64,000 nt of DNA from Porphyrobacter sp. (GTDB lineage: Bacteria; Pseudomonadota; Alphaproteobacteria; Sphingomonadales; Sphingomonadaceae), in assembly GCA_017744315.1 (NCBI GenBank), contig JAGIBN010000006.1, forward strand, positions 1-64,000. Reading direction: 5' to 3'. Shown here piece after piece: positions 37,367 through 46,278 of the stretch. The number at the start of each line of letters is the position of its first letter. Within the stretch, counting starts at the first letter, position 1. Below the pieces are notes generated by a model. It saw nothing but the letters and a program-made list of their open reading frames with translations. It did no database searches and was not told the DNA's origin. The position numbers and the translations under genes are program-made.

Positions 37367-38056
37367 ATGCATCGAGTTTCGGTTGGCCTGGCCCTGCTGG
37401 TGTTTTCCGCCACTGCCCTTGCCCAGGGAGGACCTCCGCCCGGTGGCGGTGGTCGGGGTCCGGGCGGACCGGGCGAAGGCGGTCCGGGTATGAGGCGCAT
37501 GCCGGAGATGAAGCCGCTCAAGCGCGAGAAGTTCGACAAGGCGGTTACCGCTCTGTTCGAAGCGGGCGACGTCAATCGCGATGGCTATGTCACTTTGGCC
37601 GAGTTGCGAGGGATCCAGACTGCCCGGCGCGAGGAGGTCATTACCGAGCGATTCAAGCGCATCGACAGCGACCACAACGGATCGATCAGCGCCACCGAAT
37701 TCAGTATCTGGCAGCAGCAGCTCGGTTCGGTCGTCCTGTCCGAAGAGGGTCCGCCAACGCTCGATCTGGAGATCATTCCCGACGTCATCCGCCCGAAGCT
37801 TGGCGACGACGACATGGCGCTGGAACGCCTCATTGATCCGCTCAGCGCGACCGTGATCGCCAAGGCCAATGTCAATTACGACAGCGGCGTTACTCTGGCC
37901 GAAATGCTCGCTTACCAAGGCGCTCGTTTCGAAGCGGCCGACGAGGACCGGGACGGAACCATCTCGATGGAAGAACTGCGCTTCGTCGCGCCTGATCGCG
38001 CCCCCGGGCCACGGCGGCCCGGAGGCGGGCCTGGAGAGCCTCCGAGCGGCTTGTGA
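37367..38056 (+). CDS. Secreted EF-hand calcium-binding protein
   Basis: A 229-residue exported protein. Signal peptide MHRVSVGLALLVFSATALAQ is followed by a Gly/Pro-rich stretch (about 21-43). Canonical EF-hand loops lie at 68-79 (DVNRDGYVTLAE), 100-111 (DSDHNGSISATE) and near the C-terminus (DEDRDGTISMEE). A degenerate fourth loop, NVNYDSGVTLAE, lies between them. It therefore probably binds Ca2+ in the periplasm or outside. It sits 37 bp after the efflux-channel gene on the same strand, so it may be co-transcribed with macAB-nodT. The role is unknown. The ATG at 37367 is chosen because it gives an intact signal peptide. Confidence 0.85.
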   Translation: MHRVSVGLALLVFSATALAQGGPPPGGGGRGPGGPGEGGPGMRRMPEMKPLKREKFDKAVTALFEAGDVNRDGYVTLAELRGIQTARREEVITERFKRIDSDHNGSISATEFSIWQQQLGSVVLSEEGPPTLDLEIIPDVIRPKLGDDDMALERLIDPLSATVIAKANVNYDSGVTLAEMLAYQGARFEAADEDRDGTISMEELRFVAPDRAPGPRRPGGGPGEPPSGL

Positions 38057-38079
38057 CGGCCGACTTCGGCATCTGAATT

Positions 38080-38105
38080 GGGGCGCGGCAATCACGCCGC
38101 GCCCC
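38080..38105. terminator. Bidirectional hairpin between convergent genes
   Basis: GGGGCGCGGC (38080-38089) pairs perfectly with GCCGCGCCCC (38096-38105) around a 6-base loop. It lies midway between the stops of the EF-hand gene (38056) and the autotransporter (38124). No T-run accompanies it, but the position fits a shared transcription end. Confidence 0.65.
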
Positions 38106-38123
38106 AGGAAGTACATCTGGCGA

Positions 38124-41100
38124 TCAGAAGCCCAAGCTGAACGAGAAGCGCGCCGAAAGATCGACGTCGCCTTGCGTTTGCTCCGCACCGACACCGAGCT
38201 GCCATGTGTACCCATAGCCCCCAAGACGTATGCGGGTTTCGGTGAACCATCCGCCCTTCAAGCTGTCCGGCATAAGCGTGAACGATTGGCCGACCGCCGT
38301 ATCGTTGTCGCCGTCGCTGTCGGTATCGACGCCATCGAACGCCGCCACCGTCTCGCCCAGTTCGCCGCTGAGTACCGAGCGCCAGCCGCCCTCGAATTCA
38401 AGGGTCAGCGGAGTGGCATAAGGATCGGGTTGGCCGAAACGATAGCTTCCGGTGAGCGACGTGGTGCCGAACAGCGCCTCGCTCTTCCGGTCCTCGACCA
38501 CAAGATCGATGGCACCGCCGCCGTCCTCTCCGTAACCGTCCTCGTCGAGCCTGAAATATTCCAGGTGCGCCGTGGGGCTCAGGGTAAAGTGTTGACCCAG
38601 AGCGATGGAATACGAAGCGCCCGCCATCGCGGAGTAGGTGACGCCTTTCCACTCCCCTGTACTGGTCAGGGTCGTGTCAGTGCCATCGACCGATCCAATG
38701 AAAGCGCGGGTGGATGACAGCGAGGCGCGCGAGGCGGAAATACGGGCAAAGCTGTAGAGCGGTCCGGTGCGAAGCCGCCAGTGGCCGGCGAGTTCCCAAA
38801 TGTTTGCATCGATGGTGTGCGAGTGAACGGAAGTGAGGTTGTCGTCCTCTTCGGTTCCGAGGGTGTACAAGTCCCCGTTTGTGATCCCGCCCTGGGTGTA
38901 GGTGGCCGACACCCCAAGATATCCGAAGCCGAAATTGCTCTCGAAGCCGCCGGATATGCCCTTGCCATCCGTCGCAAAACCCGCGGTCGCGCCTGCGTCC
39001 TTGCTGCCACGGAAATAGATCGGCTCGAGCCAGACCCCGGTGGGGAAGTCCTCGTAGATCGCGTTGTTGTCGGAAACATGCTTCGCCGCCATGCGCGAGG
39101 CGCGGGTCACGAGGTCGAAAACGCCGCCGGCATAGTCTGGAAGCAAAGTGTTGATTTGAGCCTGGAGCGCGGGGACATCGTCCACCTGGAGCAAGCTCTG
39201 CTCCAGCGTGCTGCTGTTCGCCGTTGCAGCGATGATGGCCTGATAGGCCGCCGACTGCGGACTTGTCAGTCCGAGCTGTTCGGCCGTCTTGAGCTCGATC
39301 GTCAGATCCAGCGTATTGGTGCCGACGATCATCTCTCCGCCCAACACGATCGGAAGGTCGGCATCCAGGTCCAGGGTCGGCAACCCCGTCAGAGTGTCTG
39401 CAGTCAGTATGCGATAGGTTCCGGCGGCGTTGGCAAGGGAGGTAACCTCGGCCTGGACGTGGGACCCGTCGGCGAAAGTCGCGTTGCCGACTACGAAGCT
39501 TGACGCCGTGCCTTCTTCGCCATCGACGATAACCGCAATTGCGCCGCCCGAAGCGACGTTCAGGTTGCCGAATTCCGCGGTTTTGTTCTGCGAGGCAATG
39601 AGACGCCCGCCTTGGACATCAACCGTGAACTGGTCTGCGTTCTCGAATATCGCATCGACTTCGCCCGCGCCTGAGATCGTCAGCTCGGAGGCAAGACCGT
39701 TCGCGTCGATCGTTCCTTGGAACGACGCGGTGTCGGATACCGACATCGAAAAACCATCGGTGCCCGCATGGACCGTACCGAGATAATTACCCTCGTCGAG
39801 GAGCACTATCCTGTCGTTACCCGACCCGAGATAAGTGTCTCCGTAAATCCAACCGGATGAGACCTGCAGCAGGTCGCTTCCCGAGCCCAACAGGATGTCA
39901 CCGGTGATCGAGGTGTAGATCGACGCATTGTTGGGATCGTAGTCTTCGTCGGCTTCCTCCTCAGCCTTGGTGGCAGCATCGATATCGTTGAGATACTGGT
40001 TGATCGTCACGCCAGTCGTGTTCGCCTGAAGATCGATCGCAATCGCCAGATCCTCGTTGGAGCCGGCAGCCTGGATATGACCGCTATTGTCGATCGTGCT
40101 GAGCGTGCCCGACAGGTCCCTGATCGCCCAGACCTCGGCCTCACCGCTCGACGAGACCGATGCCCGAATGGTTCCGCTGTTCGACAGCGAGGGCACGTAT
40201 ACGCCTTGATTGATCAGCAGGGCGGTGGCGGAGGAATCGACAGTCGCGGCTTGGATGCTGCCCGAAACGCCAATTCCGTATGGCAGATCGACCGCACCAC
40301 CCTGCCCGCCGATGACCACGCCCGTGGAGTCGAATGCGGAGTAGTATGCGGTCGAATAGATGGTGCCATCAACCGCCAGGGAATAGACTCCGTCGCGACC
40401 CTGTACTCCGCCGATCGAGACGTCAGTGGCTCCTCCGATCAGCAGTGCGGGGCTTTCTCCGACGGAGTCGATGCTGCCGGTTGCCTCAGAGGAGTCCGTG
40501 ACGCCATCGTCATCTTCGTCGGTATCGGCGTCATTGAGGTCGTAGGGCGGGGCCTCGATAAGGATACCGCCGGCGACACTCCCGCCGACGCTCACCACCG
40601 GATTTGCCACGCGCAGATCAGCCCGGGAAAGATAGCGCGAATTGCCGTTGTCGTCCGTGAAGCTTGCCGCTTTCGAGATTGCACCCTGGATTGACAGCGT
40701 ACCCGAGATATCTCCCCCGAGTACGGCCCCCTGGGTACCCTCGCCGACGACTGCAACTGTACCGTCGATCGTCACGTCGCCATCAACCGAAGCGGTTTCC
40801 AGCCCGATGCTGTAGTCTCCCTGCACCGCGATCGACCCGGTGTTCACTATGTCGCCAACAAAATTGGACTCGACAGAGATCCCTCGGGAGGAAAGCCCTT
40901 CAACGTCGATCGTGCCGCTGTTGGAGATGGTGCCGCTGCTCGTGGCGCCTGGCATCACACGGACGCCGTAGCGATTGCTGGCCTCGGCAATGGCCCCGTC
41001 GGCGATACCGTTAGCGTCGGTGTCGGCGGGAACGAAGTCCTCGAGCACCTGGATTGTCCCGTCGTTCTGAACCACGAACGTCCGCCCGGCCTGGACCGAA

Positions 41101-41363
41101 ATCCCAGCACGGCCGTCGGAGTCGTCGGCCTCCACACTGGCGTCTTCATCGATCGTCACGGAATTGTTTGAATCGACCGTAATCGGGTTGCTGCCGGTGA
41201 CCCCCAACTCCGCTTCATTCGTGATCGTAATGTCGCCGGCCGACGAAGTGGCCAGGGGAACCGAGCTGTCGCTGGTGACCTGCGTTGCTCCGAGCGCCGC
41301 ACCGGGCAGTATGGCGGTCAGCATCGTGGTAACCAGGGCGCTGGTCCGTGAGGATCGATTCAT
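38124..41363 (-). CDS. Autotransporter (type V secretion) with beta-barrel domain
   Basis: A 1079-residue classical autotransporter. A signal peptide (ending PGAALGA) leads into a passenger of about 700 residues rich in short beta-strand repeats such as TISNSGTIDVEG and SGTIRASVSSSGEAEVWAI, the usual beta-helix pattern. The passenger holds Asp-rich loops (DTDANGIADG and DTDEDDDGVTDSSE) and two RTX-like turns (LGSGSDLLQ, LGSGNDRIV). The C-terminal 270 residues form the autotransporter barrel, ending FSFSLGF with the terminal aromatic. Passenger function is unknown; adhesin is the default. A hairpin and 218 bp separate it from the upstream minus-strand island, so it has its own promoter. Confidence 0.92.
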   Translation of the reverse strand: MNRSSRTSALVTTMLTAILPGAALGATQVTSDSSVPLATSSAGDITITNEAELGVTGSNPITVDSNNSVTIDEDASVEADDSDGRAGISVQAGRTFVVQNDGTIQVLEDFVPADTDANGIADGAIAEASNRYGVRVMPGATSSGTISNSGTIDVEGLSSRGISVESNFVGDIVNTGSIAVQGDYSIGLETASVDGDVTIDGTVAVVGEGTQGAVLGGDISGTLSIQGAISKAASFTDDNGNSRYLSRADLRVANPVVSVGGSVAGGILIEAPPYDLNDADTDEDDDGVTDSSEATGSIDSVGESPALLIGGATDVSIGGVQGRDGVYSLAVDGTIYSTAYYSAFDSTGVVIGGQGGAVDLPYGIGVSGSIQAATVDSSATALLINQGVYVPSLSNSGTIRASVSSSGEAEVWAIRDLSGTLSTIDNSGHIQAAGSNEDLAIAIDLQANTTGVTINQYLNDIDAATKAEEEADEDYDPNNASIYTSITGDILLGSGSDLLQVSSGWIYGDTYLGSGNDRIVLLDEGNYLGTVHAGTDGFSMSVSDTASFQGTIDANGLASELTISGAGEVDAIFENADQFTVDVQGGRLIASQNKTAEFGNLNVASGGAIAVIVDGEEGTASSFVVGNATFADGSHVQAEVTSLANAAGTYRILTADTLTGLPTLDLDADLPIVLGGEMIVGTNTLDLTIELKTAEQLGLTSPQSAAYQAIIAATANSSTLEQSLLQVDDVPALQAQINTLLPDYAGGVFDLVTRASRMAAKHVSDNNAIYEDFPTGVWLEPIYFRGSKDAGATAGFATDGKGISGGFESNFGFGYLGVSATYTQGGITNGDLYTLGTEEDDNLTSVHSHTIDANIWELAGHWRLRTGPLYSFARISASRASLSSTRAFIGSVDGTDTTLTSTGEWKGVTYSAMAGASYSIALGQHFTLSPTAHLEYFRLDEDGYGEDGGGAIDLVVEDRKSEALFGTTSLTGSYRFGQPDPYATPLTLEFEGGWRSVLSGELGETVAAFDGVDTDSDGDNDTAVGQSFTLMPDSLKGGWFTETRIRLGGYGYTWQLGVGAEQTQGDVDLSARFSFSLGF

Positions 41364-41433
41364 TAGAGGCGTTACTCCCGCAAGCCCGGGCGAGCGCGCC
41401 CGAACGATGATTTCGGATCCCGGGGACGACCGA

Positions 41434-41459
41434 CGTCCGCCCGCGCGGGAAGGCGGACG
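41434..41459 (-). terminator. Candidate hairpin downstream of the methyltransferase gene
   Basis: CGTCCGCC (41434-41441) pairs with GGCGGACG (41452-41459) around a 10-base loop, about 120 bp after the end of the minus-strand island and 70 bp before the autotransporter start. It could end the island transcript or fold in the autotransporter leader. No T-run is seen. Confidence 0.3.
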
Positions 41460-41581
41460 GCACGCGCCGTTGATGCAAACCTCAGGATTGGTTTGTCCCG
41501 TCCAATCGGGACTAACGGGGCTTCGCTCGTTTCCCTTCGGCGCTTCGTTGCGGCGCCGATCTGGATGACATCAGGACGTGA

Positions 41582-42208
41582 TCAGCGCGCAGGTGAAGGA
41601 GGACGACGAAGCATCCAGATGCGCCGATTGACGGTGAAGGGAATTTCCAGGTCCTTGCAGAAATCGTGGATCGTCCAGAGCACGTCGGGATGAGTGCGGG
41701 CACAATCGTCCCCACACAGGATCCCGCCTGGCTTCACTCGCGGATACCAGTGAACGACGTCGGCATGGAATCCGGGATTGTGATGGAGACCATCGAGGAA
41801 AACCAGATCGAGGCTGTCCAGCGGCCAATCCGCGAAGTCCTGTGGGCTATGCCCGCGGATGGCCGTGATGTTGTGGCAGTCGCGCACGTAATGGTCGAAG
41901 TTCTCGCGCGTGCCCCAATCCTCCCTCGGGCGCGCGATCTTCCCGTAGTCGCTTCCGGAGACTGCCCCTTCCCCCGACTTCGCAGGTGGCGAAAAAGGGT
42001 GCTCGACGGGATCCCAAATATCGACGCAGGTCACCGAAACTGACGGGTCGACCGACTTCGCCCAGCACCAACTTGATCGGCCACAGAACGGACCAACTTC
42101 CAGCATGGCGCCCCCAGGGGGAATCGTCCGCGCCAGGCCTTCGAGGATCTTGAGCTCGGGCTCGGGCATCCAGCCGGGAATGTCGAGGTTGTAGGGCAAG
42201 ACCTTCAA
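41582..42208 (-). CDS. Class I SAM-dependent methyltransferase (Methyltransf_24-like)
   Basis: About 208 residues with a Rossmann methyltransferase core: AMLEVGPFCGRSSWCWAK is the SAM loop, SVTCVDIWDP carries the ribose-binding Asp, and LDLVFLDGLHHNPGFHADVVHWYPRVKPGGILCGDD is the late core typical of Methyltransf_24. It follows the JmjC-cupin fusion; the TTG at 42208 overlaps that gene's TGA, while an alternative GTG at 42298 would overlap it by 94 bp. I prefer 42208, as the homologous region begins there. Last gene of the accessory island; probably methylates the product or protein target modified by its neighbours. Substrate unknown. Confidence 0.78.
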   Translation of the reverse strand: MKVLPYNLDIPGWMPEPELKILEGLARTIPPGGAMLEVGPFCGRSSWCWAKSVDPSVSVTCVDIWDPVEHPFSPPAKSGEGAVSGSDYGKIARPREDWGTRENFDHYVRDCHNITAIRGHSPQDFADWPLDSLDLVFLDGLHHNPGFHADVVHWYPRVKPGGILCGDDCARTHPDVLWTIHDFCKDLEIPFTVNRRIWMLRRPPSPAR

Positions 42209-43917
42209 CTCGGATGGTCGGCGTGAAAGTCGTTCGGCCAGCGAAAATTGGTGTGCGTGAACATCACGCTGAAATCGAGCGCGGTCACCTGATGCCACCA
42301 GCCGAGGGGGATAAACAGGGCGTCTCCCGGTCCGAGAACAACCTGGTGTACATGGACGCCTTCGAGAGCTGGAAAGCGCTCCACGACACCAGGCTCGGCA
42401 AGGTCGCGGACGCGGCTGTAGACATGATAGTCGTTGTAGAGTCGCGGCGTAGCGTCAGGCGCTACCAGAAGCACGCGCTTACGGCCGGTTATCTGGATCA
42501 GGAGGTTGTTCGTCAGATCGTGATGAAGCGGCGTGAAGCTGTTCGCCGAACCGATCCAGGGCATGCCGTGGGGCGACTCACTTTCGCGTGAAAGCACTTT
42601 GTCGAGAAAGCCAAGGTCCTGTTGCAAGGGCTCCAGCGCGACTGTGTTCGCAGCGGAATTGTAGGCGGTCAGATAAAGATCGTTTCCGTTCTCGGGCCGG
42701 GTGACGCCATCGATGAACTGATCGAACGGCATCCTCTGACAGTGATCCACCATATTGCGTTCGAAATTGGGATCGGGGTTTCGGTTCGCCTGAACCTCGA
42801 TCTCCCGCGGACCGATCAGCTGTTTGAGATAATCCGGCGTCCATTTTCCGAGGGCCGGCCAGTCCGCCAGTTCTCCGTCAAGGATGACCGGATGGTTGGC
42901 CGCGTAATGTTGGACCAGGAACTCGTCGGAGGAGAGGCCCCTCTTCCGCTCGATCGCCCTGGGGGCCAAGGCTCTCAGCCGCTCTTTTGCGGACAGGATC
43001 CACTGGTACTTGGCACCCAGGCGATCATGATCCGACGTTTCGGGAGGAGACTGAGCGAGCTCGGTCGCTGGGCAAGCGGGCGGTCGATCGGGAGTTTCAC
43101 GATGGAAAGCAGCGGCGCCGTCAAATTCCGCCAGGCGCAGCTTCGATTGGTGATCCTGGGTTCCGGGGCAACCATCGGTGAGGACGCCGCGATAATAGAA
43201 CTTCTGCCATTTCGCGCTCGGGTTGTCGGGCGGATTGCTGGCCATCTCCACCTGGAAGGCATCGCGCGCCCGGCTCCATTCCTCGAACTGGCGCTTGAGT
43301 TCAGGCTCCGTTTCGATCCCCAGGATGCGCGGCCGAACGGATTCCAGCAGGTGTCGTTCAACGGGAAAGAAGAAGCAGAAGGGTTCGTTTTCCTCGAAGC
43401 GCACCGCGTGATTGGTGCGCGTGAAACGCCAATTCATGGTGAAGCTGTACGGCGACCAATCGGTCTCGATAACGCCGCCCAGCGGCGCGATGCCATCCTT
43501 GGCGTGATTGGGCGGACCACCCACCCAGAGGTTGAACCCAGGCGGCGTCCTCAGAATACCTTCGACATGAAACGTCACCGTGCCTTGCCCAAAGAGGGCA
43601 ACGGGCACCCGGTGAGCCTCGGAACCGGGATCGGGGCGGACGACCACGTCAGCCGCGCCGCTTCCGCCATTCCATTCGGCTTCAAAGCCGCAGGGACTGA
43701 GAATCTCCCAGCCGTGTGCGTTGGCGATGTTGAGAGGCAGACAGCGATAGGCAAACCGCTCGGGCGTCGCGTCCATCCACTCGCGCCGCGGTGACGCGGC
43801 CCTGATCCGCGGCTTCCACGCGGAATAGACATAACAATCGAGGGCTATTCCCTCGCTCGACGCTTCGCCGGTTATGTCGGACGCTGATCTCTGCACCATA
43901 TGCCTTGATGTCTCCAT
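42205..43917 (-). CDS. DUF6065-like domain fused to JmjC/cupin_8 oxygenase domain
   Basis: A 570-residue two-domain protein. The N-terminal half (about 1-250) carries RCLPLNIANAHGWEILSP, FEAEWNGG and WRFTRTNHAVRFEENEPFCF, which I recognise as DUF6065, a family without known function. The C-terminal half is a cupin_8/JmjC domain: HPVILDGELADWPALGKWT, ANSFTPLHHDLTNNLLIQITGRKRVLL and LGPGDALFIPLGWWHQV. The HxD-like HHD and the distal WWH histidine would bind Fe(II), as in 2-oxoglutarate-dependent protein or small-molecule hydroxylases. The fusion suggests DUF6065 supplies or recognises the hydroxylase substrate. Neighbours are a nucleotidyltransferase and a methyltransferase. ATG at 43917 chosen; ATG at 43899 is possible. 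Confidence 0.8.
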   Translation of the reverse strand: METSRHMVQRSASDITGEASSEGIALDCYVYSAWKPRIRAASPRREWMDATPERFAYRCLPLNIANAHGWEILSPCGFEAEWNGGSGAADVVVRPDPGSEAHRVPVALFGQGTVTFHVEGILRTPPGFNLWVGGPPNHAKDGIAPLGGVIETDWSPYSFTMNWRFTRTNHAVRFEENEPFCFFFPVERHLLESVRPRILGIETEPELKRQFEEWSRARDAFQVEMASNPPDNPSAKWQKFYYRGVLTDGCPGTQDHQSKLRLAEFDGAAAFHRETPDRPPACPATELAQSPPETSDHDRLGAKYQWILSAKERLRALAPRAIERKRGLSSDEFLVQHYAANHPVILDGELADWPALGKWTPDYLKQLIGPREIEVQANRNPDPNFERNMVDHCQRMPFDQFIDGVTRPENGNDLYLTAYNSAANTVALEPLQQDLGFLDKVLSRESESPHGMPWIGSANSFTPLHHDLTNNLLIQITGRKRVLLVAPDATPRLYNDYHVYSRVRDLAEPGVVERFPALEGVHVHQVVLGPGDALFIPLGWWHQVTALDFSVMFTHTNFRWPNDFHADHPS

Positions 43918-43989
43918 CAACTGGAGAGGTAGCTGCCTGCTCCAAATAGCACGGTATTACAATCAGGAGAGAGCGAGCGATGTCACGCT

Positions 43990-44838
43990 TCAGGCGTGGT
44001 TAGACCTTCTCAATGCGCGTTCGGCCAGCGTGGCTTCGGCCAGTTCGTAACTGAGCTTGTGATCGACGTCGATCGGGCCCCAGGGATAGTCCAGCCAGGA
44101 AATCTCGACACTGACGCGAAGCCGACGCCCAATGACGTTCACCAGTCCCGACACATCGGCCAGCTTCAGCTTGTATACGATGAAGGGCCACAGGCCGAAC
44201 GCTTTGAGAATGCGGATATGCCGCTTGCCGAACTGGCCACCGCCCTCGAAAATCTTGACCGCCTTCAGCGCGTTCTGATTCTTCAGGGCGTAGAGGTTGC
44301 ATGACGAAAAGCCCCCGTCCTTGAGACGGTGAAAAGCCAAGCCCGAGTTGGCATATTCGCGCAGCACCACTGCTTCCCGCGTGAGACCGACCACGGCGTC
44401 GTCATCGCTCGCATGCACGTCGCGCACGAAGTCCCGGATGATCTCGGGCGTGTGAAGCGCGTTGTCGCCGGTCGTGATGACCAAGGGCAGCGCATCGCCG
44501 ATTTCCTCAACCGCCTTGAGGACGCTGTCAGCCAGATTGCCGTGCGACTGCACGAATATCACGCGCCCCTCGTCGACCCAGGCTGACATCTTCGGGGTTG
44601 CTGTGAGAATGTCAGGACGATCCACGGAGACGTGAACCCGCTCGAAGCAGGCACTGTCTATCAGCGCTTCCAGCACGATTTCGAGCATGACCTGACCGCC
44701 GATCTCGACCAGGCACTTGTGCGATTTCTGCTGCAGTTTGGCAACGGGATCATCCACACCGCGGCGGCTGGCTGCCATGACAAGCGCTGACGTTTTGGGA
44801 CCTGTTCGATCTGTCGACGTCGCGTTTTGTGATGTCAT
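43990..44838 (-). CDS. MobA-like nucleotidyltransferase family protein
   Basis: A 282-residue protein resembling NTP_transf_3 enzymes. The N-terminal TSALVMAASRRGVDDPVAKLQQKSHKCLVEIGGQVMLEIVLEALI has the family layout, but the usual GGxGxRxG loop is altered to MAASRRGVDDP. LPLVITTGDNALHTPEIIRDFV carries the metal-binding aspartate (GDN). The C-terminal 100 residues contain SCNLYALKNQNALKAVKIFEGG and a hydrophobic stretch. Such enzymes transfer a nucleotide onto a sugar phosphate, alcohol phosphate or cofactor. AGGAAG precedes the ATG. In this island it could activate a small phosphate for transfer; substrate unknown. Confidence 0.75.
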   Translation of the reverse strand: MTSQNATSTDRTGPKTSALVMAASRRGVDDPVAKLQQKSHKCLVEIGGQVMLEIVLEALIDSACFERVHVSVDRPDILTATPKMSAWVDEGRVIFVQSHGNLADSVLKAVEEIGDALPLVITTGDNALHTPEIIRDFVRDVHASDDDAVVGLTREAVVLREYANSGLAFHRLKDGGFSSCNLYALKNQNALKAVKIFEGGGQFGKRHIRILKAFGLWPFIVYKLKLADVSGLVNVIGRRLRVSVEISWLDYPWGPIDVDHKLSYELAEATLAERALRRSNHA

Positions 44839-44864
44839 GTACTCTTCCTTGCTACTGGAGTGCT

Positions 44865-46265
44865 TCAGGAAACCGGGGTGAAAGCGGCGCTGCGCATGAT
44901 CTCGCCCGCATCAGGCAGGAAGGGCAACCGCTCCAGGGCATCGCGCAAGCGAGCATGAGCGTCCTCATCCAATACCCCAGCGCAGCACGCGTCGAACTTG
45001 GCCCAATACTGAGCCTCGGTGAAAGGCGCGGCCTTGCTCCCTTGAGGCCAGGGGATCACCGCCTCGAGCTTGCGCCCGTCTTTCAGCGTGACGTGGACTT
45101 GCGTCGGGAATTCGCCTTCGAGCTTGTCCACCGGATGCCGATGGATAAGCGGAAACAGCGAACGAACGTCCTCCGATTTCACCTTCTCGGGCGTGAAATC
45201 AGCCAAGGTGCAGTCGCCCCGCGCCAGCACGCAGCCCACCGCGTACTCCGCCGAAAACTTGGCCTGCAGCGGGTCCTGCGGGTCAGTGTAGAACACATTG
45301 TTGAAGTGAACCCGCGGCATGTGGAGATCGACCGAGGTGACGTCGGCACTGGTAAAACCATGCTCGGCCTTGAGGTCGAGAATCCCGTCCATCGCGCGAT
45401 GGATAGCGCCACAGGTGGGAAAGCGTTTTACGCGGAACTTGTGCTCGGTGATGAGCAAGGGCTCGCCGACCCTCTCGAGCTCGTAGCGTAAGTTCTGCCC
45501 GTGCTCGACATGGGTGATGGTATCGCGCAGCTCTTCGTAATCCGGGCCGACCATCAACCGGTTCATGCCCGTGCGTCCATCAAGCGTGTCGGACCCCGCG
45601 GTGACGCCTGCGCGTGCCAGGCCCACCGCCATAATGCCGCCTTTGGCAGCGAGACCGGCGTGGACCGGTTTCATCTCGGTTCCGAATTGCGACATGAAGC
45701 CCGCTGACATGCTGGTGGCGATGGACAGAGCACGAGCACATGTTTCGGCATCCAGCTTCAGAAGCCGTGCGCAGGCGGCGGTCGCCCCCATGACGCCAAC
45801 CGTGGCGGTGGCGTGCCAGCCGCGGTTGCGATGCGTGGGATTGAGCCCTTGCCCGATCCGTCCGAGTATCTGCAGCCCTACGATGTAGGCATCGATTACT
45901 GCCGCCCCGGAGAGCTTCTGCTCTTCCGCGATGGCCATGATCGCGGGGACCAGCACGGCGCTGGGATGCGCCTTGGGCGGATCGAAATTGTCGTCGAAGT
46001 CCAACACGTGGGCAATGGCACCATTGACCATCGCAGCCCAGGGCGCCGCCAAACGTTGTTGCTTGCCGAAGACCGTGCAGGGGCCGTGTCCCCAGGGCTC
46101 GACCGTGGCGAAAACCTTGTCCGCCAGGGGATCGACCGCGCCCGGCACCATCACCGCTACCGTGTCGATGAACTCGCGATGGGCCCAGTCGCGGGCGTCC
46201 TGCGGCCAATGGTCGCCGACCTGGGCAATCCAGCTGCCATAAGTCTGCTGGGGATTCAGTTGCAT
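44865..46265 (-). CDS. MmgE/PrpD family protein
   Basis: A 466-residue member of the MmgE/PrpD family, which includes 2-methylcitrate dehydratase, cis-aconitate decarboxylase and iminodisuccinate epimerase. Typical features are AAPWAAMVNGAIAHVLDFDDNFD near residues 70-92, HPSAVLVPAIMAIAEEQ, AYIVGLQILGRIGQG, RGWHATATVGVMGATAACARLL and FGTEMKPVHAGLAAKGGIMA. The lid domain follows with KRFPTCGAIHRAMDGIL. The reaction cannot be assigned. None of the usual methylcitrate-cycle partners (PrpB, PrpC, AcnD) is present. It is embedded between a nucleotide-sugar dehydrogenase and a nucleotidyltransferase, an unexpected setting that implies a dedicated small-acid step. Confidence 0.88.
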   Translation of the reverse strand: MQLNPQQTYGSWIAQVGDHWPQDARDWAHREFIDTVAVMVPGAVDPLADKVFATVEPWGHGPCTVFGKQQRLAAPWAAMVNGAIAHVLDFDDNFDPPKAHPSAVLVPAIMAIAEEQKLSGAAVIDAYIVGLQILGRIGQGLNPTHRNRGWHATATVGVMGATAACARLLKLDAETCARALSIATSMSAGFMSQFGTEMKPVHAGLAAKGGIMAVGLARAGVTAGSDTLDGRTGMNRLMVGPDYEELRDTITHVEHGQNLRYELERVGEPLLITEHKFRVKRFPTCGAIHRAMDGILDLKAEHGFTSADVTSVDLHMPRVHFNNVFYTDPQDPLQAKFSAEYAVGCVLARGDCTLADFTPEKVKSEDVRSLFPLIHRHPVDKLEGEFPTQVHVTLKDGRKLEAVIPWPQGSKAAPFTEAQYWAKFDACCAGVLDEDAHARLRDALERLPFLPDAGEIMRSAAFTPVS

Positions 46266-46278
46266 CGAATTTCCTGAA

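Noticed and set aside
39780..39910. RTX toxin repeats in the autotransporter
   Set aside because: Only two RTX-like turns are present, and the C-terminus is a type V barrel rather than a type I secretion signal.
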